Shown here: one piece after another, positions 42,387-51,119 of the stretch
Numbering within the stretch: the stretch's first letter is position 1
Layout: the number at the start of each line of letters is the position of its first letter
DNA from: an uncultured Lachnospiraceae bacterium
Lineage (GTDB): Bacteria > Bacillota > Clostridia > Lachnospirales > Lachnospiraceae
Assembly: GCA_910588875.1 (NCBI GenBank)
Contig: CAJURT010000008.1
Span: 41,841-105,840, forward strand
Length of the DNA stretch: 64,000 bases
Direction of reading: 5' to 3'
Position numbers and translations under genes: made by a program
Notes under the pieces: model-generated
The model's database searches: none
Told to the model about the DNA's origin: nothing
Seen by the model: the letters and a program-made list of their open reading frames with translations, nothing else

Positions 42387-43361
42387 TCATTCAATTGGAT
42401 ATAACATTTTCTCATACTCTAAATTCCGCAAATCTTCCTGCCGGATGAAACGGCTCTCCAGATATCCCAAAGCCTCCGCTGTCTGGTTCCCTGCCAGTTC
42501 GACCGCCATCTTCACGCTCAGATACCCGGCAGAAAAATCATCGGTCACACAAAGCCCTTGTATCACCCCGCGGTCCAGGTAATTAAGCAGGCGGACCGTA
42601 GTCCCCCTCCCGTACAGCCCGCCAATCCCGGGGGCCATCCCTGGCTCTGACAATGCCTGGGCCACCTCTGCCAGGCATACCGGATCCAGCGCTGCTATGA
42701 CTGCCCTCACCCCGTCTTTGCGTGCCACTTCCCCGGCTGCTTTCTTCCACTCCCCTGCATTTCCCCCTTCCTGCTCCACAATCTCATACCCGGCCGGTTC
42801 CAGAACGCTCAAAACCCCGTCCCGGAACCGTCTGCTGACCTCATCCGGATTCCGTTCCCCAAACAGATACACCCTTTTCCCCTTTTGGTCCCGGATGATC
42901 TGGGCCGCCAGTTCCTGCCCCATATGGTAATAATCAAACCCGATCCTTCCTATGGGCCCATCCCCACCAGTCCCCGTCTCTGAATTCAGCAGGACCAATG
43001 GCACATTGAGACCTTTTTCTGTTTGCATCCCGAGTATTGCTTCCCCGTCCACCGGGGATACAATCAATGCCCTGCAGCCATCCTGCTGCTCCCGCAGGAT
43101 CAGCTCCTCCTGTTGTTTCCTGCTTCCCTTGTCATAAAGGGTAATAAAACTCACATCCGCATGGAACTCCATGGCTGCCCGGTCCATGCCCTTCCTGAAA
43201 TTCACATAATTATCGTCAGATGTATCTTCTATGATTACCGAAACCCCATATATCGGGGTTTCTTTTTCTTTTATTATCAGATTGGTGGAGGACAGCAAAA
43301 ATAGCAGGACCAGGATCATCCCATACAAGGCCCACAGCATCTTTTCTTTCCTGGTCATCAT
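42387..43361 (-). CDS. Membrane-anchored periplasmic-binding-protein (sugar type), kinase partner
   Basis: 324 residues. An uncleaved-looking N-terminal membrane helix (about 8-27) is followed by a Peripla_BP_4-type domain: IYGVSVIIEDTSDDNYVNF, ALIVSPVDGEAI, VPLVLLNSE and AVIAALDPVCLAEV. It lacks a lipobox Cys and the calcium loop of the neighbouring paralogue. Its ATG overlaps the kinase stop by 4 nt (ATGA), suggesting coupled synthesis and complex formation. Sensing of a sugar with the kinase is inferred. Confidence 0.88.
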   Translation of the reverse strand: MMTRKEKMLWALYGMILVLLFLLSSTNLIIKEKETPIYGVSVIIEDTSDDNYVNFRKGMDRAAMEFHADVSFITLYDKGSRKQQEELILREQQDGCRALIVSPVDGEAILGMQTEKGLNVPLVLLNSETGTGGDGPIGRIGFDYYHMGQELAAQIIRDQKGKRVYLFGERNPDEVSRRFRDGVLSVLEPAGYEIVEQEGGNAGEWKKAAGEVARKDGVRAVIAALDPVCLAEVAQALSEPGMAPGIGGLYGRGTTVRLLNYLDRGVIQGLCVTDDFSAGYLSVKMAVELAGNQTAEALGYLESRFIRQEDLRNLEYEKMLYPIE

Positions 43362-45154
43362 GGCGTCCCCTCCTCTGCCAGTTCTTCAAACGGCACTGCC
43401 GGCAGGCATATTTTGATGATGGTGCCCTCATCCGGCTCCGACCAGATGGAAAGCCCGTACTCCTCCCCAAAATACAGGCGGATCCGCTCATTGACATTTT
43501 TTACGCCAATCCCGGAACCGCGGCGGGAGGAGGCATGGGTTTTGCCTGTGAGAAGCCCTTCCACCTGCTCCGGAGTCATGCCCAGCCCGTTATCCTCCAC
43601 CGTAAAAAGCAGCTTCCTGCCCTCCAGGCGCACCTTTATCCGGATTTGCCCCTCCCCGTCCATAAACTCCATTCCATGGTAGATGGCATTCTCCACCAGG
43701 GGCTGCAGCATCAGTTTCAGGGAGGCCAGGGAAAGGACTTCCGGCTCCGGCTCAATCTGGTAGGTAAACTTATTTTTAAATCGGGTCTGCTGGATCATCA
43801 GATAATTACGGACATGCTCCAGTTCATCCCGCACCGGGATAATGCTCCGCCCCTTGCTTAAGCTGATGCGGAAAAAACGGGCCAGGGCAGTTACCACCTT
43901 AACCGCCTCCTGCTTCTGCTCATTTTCAATCATCCACACGATAATATCCAGGGTGTTATAAAGGAAATGGGGGTTGATCTGGGACTGCAGGGTATCAAAT
44001 TCGCTTTTGCGCTTCGATTCATGCTCCGCCACAATGTCCTCCATCAATGCCTGTATCCGTTTTGCCATGTCGCCGATGGATCTTCCAAGGTGCCGGATCT
44101 CATAGGAACCTCCCATATATACCTCCGTGTCCAGCGCCCCTTCCTCCAGGGCATTGACCGACTTTTCCAGTTCCTGGATCGGGGCAGTGATCCGGGAGGA
44201 AATATAGGAATTGACAAGAGCCAGCAAAAACAGGAAAAAGGCAACCACAAACACCATAAACAGCCTGGTCTTTAAATTATTGAGGGAAAAACCCTGTTCC
44301 GGCGTCACCCCGATGATTTTCCACCCGGTATACCCGACCAGCTTCACCACCACATCCCGCTGCTTCCCCTCATAGGCTTCCCGGTAACTGCCCCCTCGGT
44401 AATCATAAGCAGCAGCCGTATTTTCACGGGCCAGGCCTGCATCGATCAGCTGCATTTTGGGATGGTAAATCAGTTCCCCGCCGCTGCTGACCAGGTACAG
44501 ATATCCCTGGTTCCCCATGGCCACATTGTCCAAAAGCTGTTTCAGGCTGCCATACGCAATGTCAATGAGCAGAACTCCCTGGTCCGTAGATGTGCCCTGG
44601 GTAATCTCCACTGCCCGGGAGAGGGAGATGACCCACCGGTACTGGTTCTCGCTGTTGTCAAAAATATATTGTACATGGGGCATGGAAAAATGGAAATTTT
44701 CCGGCCTCTCCAGAGAATTTTTGAACCATTCCTCCCCGGTCACGTCCATGCCTGTCTTTAAGCGGGCAGCCGGCACGGCAGACAGGATTTCCCCTTTCTT
44801 AGACAGCAGGGCAATATTGGAAACGGAGTCCTTGTTATTGTCGTAAAGCAGGGTGATCTCACTGTTTACCACCTCCGCCTCCGTGGAGAGGTCCGCATTT
44901 TTGATCACCCCGTAGTAGAGGGAATCCGACAGTTTCATAATCGTCCGCAGATAAGAATCCACCGACATGCTGACCTGGCTGATCACCGCCTGGTTTTCTT
45001 CCCGGATGGTGGCCGTAAGCTGGGCCTCCAGACGCCCGTAGAGGGATATGCCGATGAGAAGGATCATCACCAGGGCTGTGACCGTGAAATAGACAAAAAT
45101 CGTGTAGCGGATGCTGGTTTCCTGCAGAAAATCAGGTTTCTTTATCTTCGCCAT
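43358..45154 (-). CDS. Sensor histidine kinase (YesM-like) with dCache-type sensor
   Basis: 598 residues. Transmembrane helix about 17-38, a large extracytoplasmic double-Cache-like domain (about 40-288) with GMDVTGEEWFKNSLE and GYTGWKIIGVTPEQGF, second helix about 292-312, HAMP (about 315-368), His_kinase with phospho-acceptor in INPHFLYNTLDI and HATPase with LQPLVENAIYHG and VEDNGLGM. Paired with the AraC-type regulator 18 bp upstream and two binding proteins downstream. Confidence 0.95.
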   Translation of the reverse strand: MAKIKKPDFLQETSIRYTIFVYFTVTALVMILLIGISLYGRLEAQLTATIREENQAVISQVSMSVDSYLRTIMKLSDSLYYGVIKNADLSTEAEVVNSEITLLYDNNKDSVSNIALLSKKGEILSAVPAARLKTGMDVTGEEWFKNSLERPENFHFSMPHVQYIFDNSENQYRWVISLSRAVEITQGTSTDQGVLLIDIAYGSLKQLLDNVAMGNQGYLYLVSSGGELIYHPKMQLIDAGLARENTAAAYDYRGGSYREAYEGKQRDVVVKLVGYTGWKIIGVTPEQGFSLNNLKTRLFMVFVVAFFLFLLALVNSYISSRITAPIQELEKSVNALEEGALDTEVYMGGSYEIRHLGRSIGDMAKRIQALMEDIVAEHESKRKSEFDTLQSQINPHFLYNTLDIIVWMIENEQKQEAVKVVTALARFFRISLSKGRSIIPVRDELEHVRNYLMIQQTRFKNKFTYQIEPEPEVLSLASLKLMLQPLVENAIYHGMEFMDGEGQIRIKVRLEGRKLLFTVEDNGLGMTPEQVEGLLTGKTHASSRRGSGIGVKNVNERIRLYFGEEYGLSIWSEPDEGTIIKICLPAVPFEELAEEGTP

Positions 45155-45172
45155 AATCCTCCCCTGCCCAGG

Positions 45173-46786
45173 TCAGACATTCCGGAACTTCGTGGGGGAT
45201 ACCCCGTATTTTTTCTTAAATACGTAGCTGAAATAGTTCTGTTCCTGGTACCCCACCTTCCGGGCAATCACATACGTCTTGTCATTGGTTTCATTCAGCA
45301 GTTCCACCGCCTTACTGAGCCGCACCTCAGTCAGGTAGGCCACATAGGTTTTGCCCGTCTCCTTCCGGAACATGGTGGAAAAATAAGCCGGGCTCATGTG
45401 AAGCTGGCGGCAGATCATCTCCACCGACAATTCAGGATCCGGATAATGTTCCTGGATGTAGAGTTTCGCCTCCTCGATCACCTGCCTGGTAGTGCTGTCC
45501 CGCCGCTGGTTGATTGACTCATTCATCTGGCATGCCACCTGTGCCAGCCATAGGGTAAACGCCTCTCTCTGCTGGCCGTTGCCCATCAGCCTCGCAAAGC
45601 CGCCGTCCCTCTCAAAAATCTGCTGCAGATCCATATCATACTGCTGCATGAGCCGGGTCACGCAATTGACCAGCGACAGCTGGTACACCTGGCACTGGCT
45701 GGCATGGACCTTGGCGTCGTCCATCCTTGCCATCAGCCCCCGCACCGTTTCCCCAATGCTTTCGGAAGTGCCGAATTTGATCTGTGCCTCCAGTTCCGCC
45801 TCATCCTTCTCCTCCAGCTTCAGCTTCCCCCGGCTGACCGGCTCCATGTCGTTGATATAGATGGTCCCCCCTGCCCCCACAATCGCCTTATACCCCAAAG
45901 CATCTATGGCCGATTGGTAGGATCTGCCGATTTCCTCCAATGCCTGGCTGCTATGGCCTACCCCGATGGTCACCGTCACTTCCAGGATCCGGCGTATCTC
46001 CTTGCAGATATCCCCCAAAAGGTCAATAAAACTGGTCTGGGTATTCCTTCCGTCAATCGCTGCAATGATGGTAATGCCGCCAGTGGAATTGAATGTGGTA
46101 AAGCGGAAATATTCCCGGAGGTTATCCTCCACCAGCTGCCTGACGGAAATGGGGATCAGCTTCTGTTCCTGCTGAAGGGATAAAGGCTGCCCCTCCTCCC
46201 GTTCCTCCGGTTCCACGCTGATCACTGCCGCCAGCCATTTACGGGCGCCTAAAATGTCCACCCCGTACTCCTCCAGCTTTGGGGTTACCTCCCCGTCCGG
46301 AATATCCCCCCGGACAAAATCATTTAAGAAAAGTTCCCGGATAATAGGCAGGCTGTTTTGGTAGCTTTCCCGCAGCAGGCGGACATTGCGCCGCTGCTCA
46401 ATCTCTTCGTCCAGGCTGTCCCTCACCCGGTTTAAGATCTCCGTCAGTTCCTCCACATTCACCGGCTTTAGGATATATTCCGTCACATTCAGCTTGATGG
46501 CCTGCTGGGCATACTCAAAATCGTCGTACCCGGAAAAGATCAGCACCTTGATGGAGGGATATTTCTGGCGTATCCTCGCTGTGAGGGACAGGCCGTCCAT
46601 GTAGGGCATCCGAATGTCCGTCATTACCACATCGGGTTTCAGCTGCTCGATCTTTTCCAGTGCTTCCTCCCCGTTGTCCGCATCCCCGGCCACCTCAAAG
46701 CCGAGGCTCTCCCAGTCAATTTTACGGATGATGGCCTTGCGGACCTCCTCCTCATCGTCTGCCAGCAGGATTCGATAGGTACTCAT
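45173..46786 (-). CDS. AraC-type response regulator (YesN-like)
   Basis: 537 residues. Receiver domain (about 1-125) with LADDEEEV, phospho-acceptor Asp in VVMTDIRMPYMDG, IFSGYDD and LKPVNVEEL. A long middle domain (about 135-430) is typical of YesN regulators. Two helix-turn-helix motifs lie at about 440-535 with YFSTMFRKETGKTYVAYLTE and VGYQEQNYFSYVFKKKYG. Its ATG overlaps the cobD stop by 4 nt. Likely target: the mglB promoter repeats. Confidence 0.95.
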   Translation of the reverse strand: MSTYRILLADDEEEVRKAIIRKIDWESLGFEVAGDADNGEEALEKIEQLKPDVVMTDIRMPYMDGLSLTARIRQKYPSIKVLIFSGYDDFEYAQQAIKLNVTEYILKPVNVEELTEILNRVRDSLDEEIEQRRNVRLLRESYQNSLPIIRELFLNDFVRGDIPDGEVTPKLEEYGVDILGARKWLAAVISVEPEEREEGQPLSLQQEQKLIPISVRQLVEDNLREYFRFTTFNSTGGITIIAAIDGRNTQTSFIDLLGDICKEIRRILEVTVTIGVGHSSQALEEIGRSYQSAIDALGYKAIVGAGGTIYINDMEPVSRGKLKLEEKDEAELEAQIKFGTSESIGETVRGLMARMDDAKVHASQCQVYQLSLVNCVTRLMQQYDMDLQQIFERDGGFARLMGNGQQREAFTLWLAQVACQMNESINQRRDSTTRQVIEEAKLYIQEHYPDPELSVEMICRQLHMSPAYFSTMFRKETGKTYVAYLTEVRLSKAVELLNETNDKTYVIARKVGYQEQNYFSYVFKKKYGVSPTKFRNV

Positions 46787-47907
46787 ATCACGGGATTCCT
46801 TTCTTTCTCATTTTTTCCTTGTACAGCCATGCGGACTGCATCCAAAAGCTTCTCGTTCTCTTCCCGGGTGCGGATTGCTGTCCGGTAATAGCGGAAGGCA
46901 GGATCCTTGCCGGGCAAACCACTGCCGCTGCTGCCTAACCCGGCAAAATTGCTGCAGTCCCGGATCAGGATCCCCTTTTCCCGCAGCTGCTCCCAGAGAT
47001 TCCCGTGGCTGTCCTCCTCCACATCCTTAAAGAGCAGGTAATTGGCCTGGGAAGGAAACACACAAAACCCAAGTTTTGTAAGCCCGTCCCCCACATACTC
47101 CCGCTCCCTCCTAAGCAGGCTTCTGACCTGTTCCAAATAGTCCTTCTCCTCCAATGCCGCAACCCCGGCCTCCTGGGCTGGCAGCGACACGCTCCAGGGC
47201 TGTCCCGTCTGGCGCAGCTTCCCTGCAACCCCAGGATCCCCGCAGACCGCATAACCCAGCCGGAGCCCCGCCAAAGCATAGGATTTGGTAAATGCCCGGA
47301 GAATCACGGCCTCTGGCCAGTCCCGGATATTTCCCATAAATGTGTAGGTATCCGGCCGGTCCAAAAACTCGCAGAAGCATTCATCCAGCACGCAAAAAAC
47401 CTGCTTGTCCCGGCAGGCCTGCAAAAGCTGTGCCACCTGCCTGTTTGGTACCGCCTGCCCGGTCGGGTTGTTGGGATTGCAGAGGAACAGGATATCCCCC
47501 TCCTCCAAAAACCTGGCCAATTCCCCTACGTCCACCCGGAAATTCTCCTCCTCCCGCAGCCCGTAATGCCGCACCTGGCAGCCCACAGCCGAAAGGGCCC
47601 GCCCGTATTCCGAAAAGGTAGGCGAAGGCAGCAGGGCTTTTCGCGGCCTTATCCCAAAAGCCAGCCGGTAAATCAGGTCTGCCGCCCCGTTGCCGCAGGC
47701 AATCCGTTCTTCCTCCACCCCGTGATGCCCTGCCAATTTCCGCCTCAGCTGCCTGCATTCCGGATCCGGGTAGCTGTCCCAGTGTCCCACTGAATCCCGG
47801 AGGATCTGCTGCACCCCAGGGGGAATGCCAAGGGGATTGACGTTCACGGAAAAATCGTAGGTTATCTTTTTATGGTAAATATCTCCTCCATGAAGCATAT
47901 ATGCCAT
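46783..47907 (-). CDS. cobD: Threonine-phosphate decarboxylase CobD
   Basis: PLP enzyme making (R)-1-amino-2-propanol O-2-phosphate for the cobalamin aminopropanol arm. 374 residues, histidinol-phosphate aminotransferase-like fold. N-terminal HGGDIY and DFSVNVNPLG are typical for CobD. CNPNNPTG, DECFCEF and the PLP Lys in FTKSYALAGLRLGY are present. Start ATG 47907 has AGAGG 9 nt upstream; a TTG at 47934 immediately after cbiB is a weaker choice. Last cobalamin gene before the response regulator. Confidence 0.93.
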   Translation of the reverse strand: MAYMLHGGDIYHKKITYDFSVNVNPLGIPPGVQQILRDSVGHWDSYPDPECRQLRRKLAGHHGVEEERIACGNGAADLIYRLAFGIRPRKALLPSPTFSEYGRALSAVGCQVRHYGLREEENFRVDVGELARFLEEGDILFLCNPNNPTGQAVPNRQVAQLLQACRDKQVFCVLDECFCEFLDRPDTYTFMGNIRDWPEAVILRAFTKSYALAGLRLGYAVCGDPGVAGKLRQTGQPWSVSLPAQEAGVAALEEKDYLEQVRSLLRREREYVGDGLTKLGFCVFPSQANYLLFKDVEEDSHGNLWEQLREKGILIRDCSNFAGLGSSGSGLPGKDPAFRYYRTAIRTREENEKLLDAVRMAVQGKNEKERNPVI

Positions 47908-47934
47908 TGTTTTCTGCCTCTTTCTGTCTTCCAA

Positions 47935-48900
47935 TTACAGCAGCAGGGCTCCCAGGGAAATCCCAAGCCCTGCTGCCAATGCCATCCATGAGCCGGCCAT
48001 CATCAGCCGGTTCACCTCCGGGATATCCTGGGCCACGGCTTTCCTTGTCCCATCTCCGATTACCGGCTTTTCCTGCAACACGCCGAAATACCAGGCCGGG
48101 CCTGCAAGTTCTATCCCCAGTGCACCGGCACATGCCGCCTCTCCCTGGGCAGAATTGGGGCTTTTGTGGCAATATCTGTCCCGGCGCCAAATCCTCCATG
48201 CTCTTTTTCCGTCAAACCCCGGCAGCAGCCAGGCAGCCCCGATTAAAAACAATGCGGCCAGGCGCGCCGGTATCAGGTTCGCCAGGTCGTCCAGCCTGGC
48301 AGCAGCCCGCCCAAAATACCGGTACTTTTCATTTTTGTATCCAACCATGGAATCCATAGTATTGACCGCCTTGTAGAAAAACCCCAGGGCCGGACCCCCA
48401 AGGAACAGATAAAAAAGCGGGGCAATTACCCCATCTGAGGTATTTTCCGCCACGGTCTCCACCGCTGCCCGGATAATCCCCTCCTCAGATAATGGTTCCG
48501 TATCCCTCCCGACGATCCGGGACACCGCCCACTTTGCCTTTTCTTCATCCCCCTCCTGTAATGCATCATACACCTTCATGCTCTCTGTTTTCAGCGATTT
48601 TGCTGCCAGAATCTGTCCGTCCATCACGCACATAACCAGGAAACGAACTGCCGGGTGAATTCTTCCCGCAGCCGCCAAAACCCCGGCAGCGACGCTTCCG
48701 GCCACAATGGGAACCAGCACTGCCAGCACCCCGCCTGCCAGCAGCTGTCCTGCCCTTCCTGCCGGAAAAAGCCGCCTCAGCAGCCCTTCCAGAGAACCGG
48801 TCAGCCAGCCGATTGCCCGTATCGGGTGCCACCAGCCTTCCGGATCTCCAATCCATTGATCCAGCAAAAAACCAATCCCTGCCGCCATTGCCAGTTCCAT
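47935..48900 (-). CDS. cbiB: Adenosylcobinamide-phosphate synthase CbiB
   Basis: Membrane enzyme joining aminopropanol phosphate to adenosylcobyric acid. 321 residues, about four to six helices. GDPEGWWHPIRAIGWL near the N-terminus (family D-P-x-x-x-H-P), VAENTSDGVIAPLFYLFLGG and GFFYKAVNTMDSMVGYKNEKY are family signatures. AAGGGG lies 7 nt before the ATG. Acts right after CobD, its neighbour. Confidence 0.95.
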   Translation of the reverse strand: MELAMAAGIGFLLDQWIGDPEGWWHPIRAIGWLTGSLEGLLRRLFPAGRAGQLLAGGVLAVLVPIVAGSVAAGVLAAAGRIHPAVRFLVMCVMDGQILAAKSLKTESMKVYDALQEGDEEKAKWAVSRIVGRDTEPLSEEGIIRAAVETVAENTSDGVIAPLFYLFLGGPALGFFYKAVNTMDSMVGYKNEKYRYFGRAAARLDDLANLIPARLAALFLIGAAWLLPGFDGKRAWRIWRRDRYCHKSPNSAQGEAACAGALGIELAGPAWYFGVLQEKPVIGDGTRKAVAQDIPEVNRLMMAGSWMALAAGLGISLGALLL

Positions 48901-48904
48901 GCCG

Positions 48905-49297
48905 CTACCCCTTAATCTTTTGTGGGATGCCGCATATCACCCGGTATACTTCACTGGCATTGGCTGCCAGCATCTGCCCTGCATGTCCTGCCGCTTCACG
49001 GTAATCCCTCTCTGTGCGTTCGGCCGGGACAATGCCGCATCCCACCTCATCCATGGTTATGATCCTTGGCATTCCTGCCAGCACCCGGCCCACGAATTCT
49101 TCCGGGTCTCCCCCTGCCTCCAGGATTTGTCGGATCCAGCCCTGGAAGGATGTCAGATATGGTTTTTGCAGGGCAAACCGGGGCGGATCCGACAGCCCGT
49201 CCGCCAAATTGGCATCAAATTCCGGCGCCTTTGTACCGGCCAGCTTCCGGGCAAATGCCCGTTTTCCCTGGCCCATGCCTCCAATAATCAGAATCAT
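48905..49297 (-). CDS. Short CobU-like protein with altered P-loop
   Basis: 130 residues, against about 180 for CobU. The N-terminus IIGGMGQGKRAFARKLA resembles the CobU P-loop but has Arg where Ser or Thr binds Mg-nucleotide. The C-terminus DEVGCGIVPAERTERDYRE and AANASEVYRVICGIP matches the CobU end. The middle, including the guanylylated-His segment, is missing. A full-length CobU is encoded at 51120-51659, so this copy is probably regulatory, structural or a specialised transferase. It is not obviously a pseudogene: the frame is intact, with one-base spacing upstream and 4 bp downstream. Confidence 0.85.
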   Translation of the reverse strand: MILIIGGMGQGKRAFARKLAGTKAPEFDANLADGLSDPPRFALQKPYLTSFQGWIRQILEAGGDPEEFVGRVLAGMPRIITMDEVGCGIVPAERTERDYREAAGHAGQMLAANASEVYRVICGIPQKIKG

Positions 49298-49298
49298 A

Positions 49299-50249
49299 CT
49301 ATTTCCTTTTCTTTTTCAGGTATTCCGCTACAGCACCCGGCCCGTAGGTTCCCGACCGGCAGGCCATCTTCTCCAAAGGCTGCCACTGATGGTCACGCCC
49401 CATCTGGCTATCCGTCAGATTCAGGTATTTGTTGCGGAGATTCCCCCATCCGTAACCGTTCCTGACGCCATTCCGTTCTATCGTGTCATCCGATGTGATA
49501 TCAATCTGGTACCATTGCCCATCCAGGTTTACCATATTCCAGTCATGGAGTTCGTTGTCATAGTTCCCATAGACAAACCGGGTTTTGAGCCCGCAGCTGT
49601 CTGCCAGCCAGCAAAATGCTTCCGCATAGCCCTCACAGACTGCCTCCCCCCGCACCAGCGCACCATAGGCATTGTGATCCTCCCTGGTATCCAGGCCAGC
49701 CAGGTAACGGTCATAGGGATAGGTGACATTTGCCACCAGGTATTGGACGATCTGCATCTCCCTCTCAAAATCCGTCATATCATCGCGGATATATTCTTCC
49801 TTAAAGCGGCTGACCATGTCAACGATCTCTTCATACTGGTCTGCCGTATAGGAAAACAGGTTTCCTCTCCCGTTCTCCCAGCTGATATATACGGTTCCGG
49901 TCTTTGCCCCAACCTGATGGACGGAAGACGGATACACAATATTTTCCTTTAAAGGCTGCCATACCTGGTCCACGGAACTATAAAAGACAGCCCCGGAAGG
50001 AATCCCGCCGTATAACCCCACGGCAGTCCGGCCGTCCTCATCCAGGGGCGCCAGCCAGAACACCCTTTCCTCCCCGTTTTTTACAGCCTCCCTGGCCTCT
50101 TCTTCCATCTGCTGTTTCCTCGCTGCCCCCAAATACCTTCCCACCTCTTCCTCCCGCTCAAAAGCCTGAGCCGGAACCGGAAAGGCGATTCCTGCCGCCA
50201 CCGAGAAAAGCACTGCCATTAAAGCCACATTTTTCTTCAATATTTTCAT
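49299..50249 (-). CDS. Secreted transglutaminase-like domain protein in the cobalamin operon
   Basis: 316 residues. Classical signal peptide (MKILKKNVALMAV, cleavage near AQA-FE). The transglutaminase-like core has Cys in GEAVCEGYAEAF, His in LHDWNMVNL and Asp in WYQIDIT. Such domains act as cysteine proteases or crosslinkers at the surface. A role in corrinoid biosynthesis is not known; its position between cobS and the short CobU-like gene, one base from the latter, suggests co-transcription only. AAGGA lies 7 nt before the ATG. Confidence 0.88.
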   Translation of the reverse strand: MKILKKNVALMAVLFSVAAGIAFPVPAQAFEREEEVGRYLGAARKQQMEEEAREAVKNGEERVFWLAPLDEDGRTAVGLYGGIPSGAVFYSSVDQVWQPLKENIVYPSSVHQVGAKTGTVYISWENGRGNLFSYTADQYEEIVDMVSRFKEEYIRDDMTDFEREMQIVQYLVANVTYPYDRYLAGLDTREDHNAYGALVRGEAVCEGYAEAFCWLADSCGLKTRFVYGNYDNELHDWNMVNLDGQWYQIDITSDDTIERNGVRNGYGWGNLRNKYLNLTDSQMGRDHQWQPLEKMACRSGTYGPGAVAEYLKKKRK

Positions 50250-50282
50250 TTGATTTTCCTTTTCCTCACCCGTTTTATATTA

Positions 50283-50319
50283 GACAGCCTGCCCCATTCC
50301 CATCCTGCCGCAGGCTGTC
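50283..50319 (-). other. Hairpin between cobS and the transglutaminase-like gene
   Basis: GACAGCCTGC (50283-50292) pairs exactly with GCAGGCTGTC (50310-50319). It starts just after the cobS stop; no T run follows, so attenuation or processing is possible. Confidence 0.7.
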
Positions 50320-50322
50320 CCC

Positions 50323-51087
50323 TTATCCTGCTGCCGCCAGAACCCCCAGCATTCCCAACTCACATACCTGAAGGAAATACCCTGCCAAGTCCCCGGTCAT
50401 CCCGCCAAACTCCCTCACAGCCATCCGGTAATACCATGCCATCGCCAAAAGCGCCGCCGCTACGGCCAGCCCTCCTGCCGTTTTCCCACCCGTCCGGACC
50501 AAAAAAACAGCTGCTCCAATCCCCCATGCAACCATCGCCGCCTGCACGGCCCGTTTCTGCGCCTGCCTTGCAAAAGTGCTGGCCAGCCCGTCTTTTTTTG
50601 CCTTGGGGAAGGACACCACCGACCAGCCGCTAAGAGCCCTCTCCAGCACATAGACCCCGGCTGCTGCCGGAAAGGCCTCCGCCCCCAGTTCGCTGAGGGC
50701 CGCCAGATAGAGCAGCAGATAGACAAAACCGCCGATAATGGCAAAAGCGCCTGTGTGGGGATCCTTCATGATCTCCAGCTTTCTTTCCGCCGTCTGGCAG
50801 GAACCCCTGGCATCTTCCACATCCAGAAATCCGTCCATGTGGATCCCTCCCGTAAGGAGAACCGGGATTGCTGTCCCGATGCAGGCGTATGCCAGGCTCC
50901 CCATCCCCGTTTTATGTGCCAGCCAGGAAAACCCTGCCATCACGCCTCCAATCACCACCCCAACCAGCGGAAAAAAACAAAGCGCATACCCCATGCCTCT
51001 GTCCGTCCACTTCACCTGGGGGACAGGGATGCGGGAATACATGGCAAAAGCAATCACCAGGCTTTCATAAACCACCTTGGCTCCCAT
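50323..51087 (-). CDS. cobS: Adenosylcobinamide-GDP ribazoletransferase CobS
   Basis: Membrane cobalamin synthase that joins AdoCbi-GDP and alpha-ribazole. 254 residues, about six or seven helices. FAMYSRIPVPQV, GGIHMDGFLDVEDA (metal-binding D-G-x-x-D region) and MKDPHTGAFAIIGG are diagnostic. ATG 51087 has GAGGG upstream; a GTG at 51099 is the alternative. Confidence 0.95.
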   Translation of the reverse strand: MGAKVVYESLVIAFAMYSRIPVPQVKWTDRGMGYALCFFPLVGVVIGGVMAGFSWLAHKTGMGSLAYACIGTAIPVLLTGGIHMDGFLDVEDARGSCQTAERKLEIMKDPHTGAFAIIGGFVYLLLYLAALSELGAEAFPAAAGVYVLERALSGWSVVSFPKAKKDGLASTFARQAQKRAVQAAMVAWGIGAAVFLVRTGGKTAGGLAVAAALLAMAWYYRMAVREFGGMTGDLAGYFLQVCELGMLGVLAAAG

Positions 51088-51119
51088 CCTCTCCCTCACA
51101 TTTCTTCTCTCGCCAGGCC

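Noticed and set aside
48905..49297. Short CobU-like gene as a pseudogene
   Set aside because: Both conserved ends are in one intact frame with a ribosome binding site and tight spacing; degeneration would have left frameshifts.
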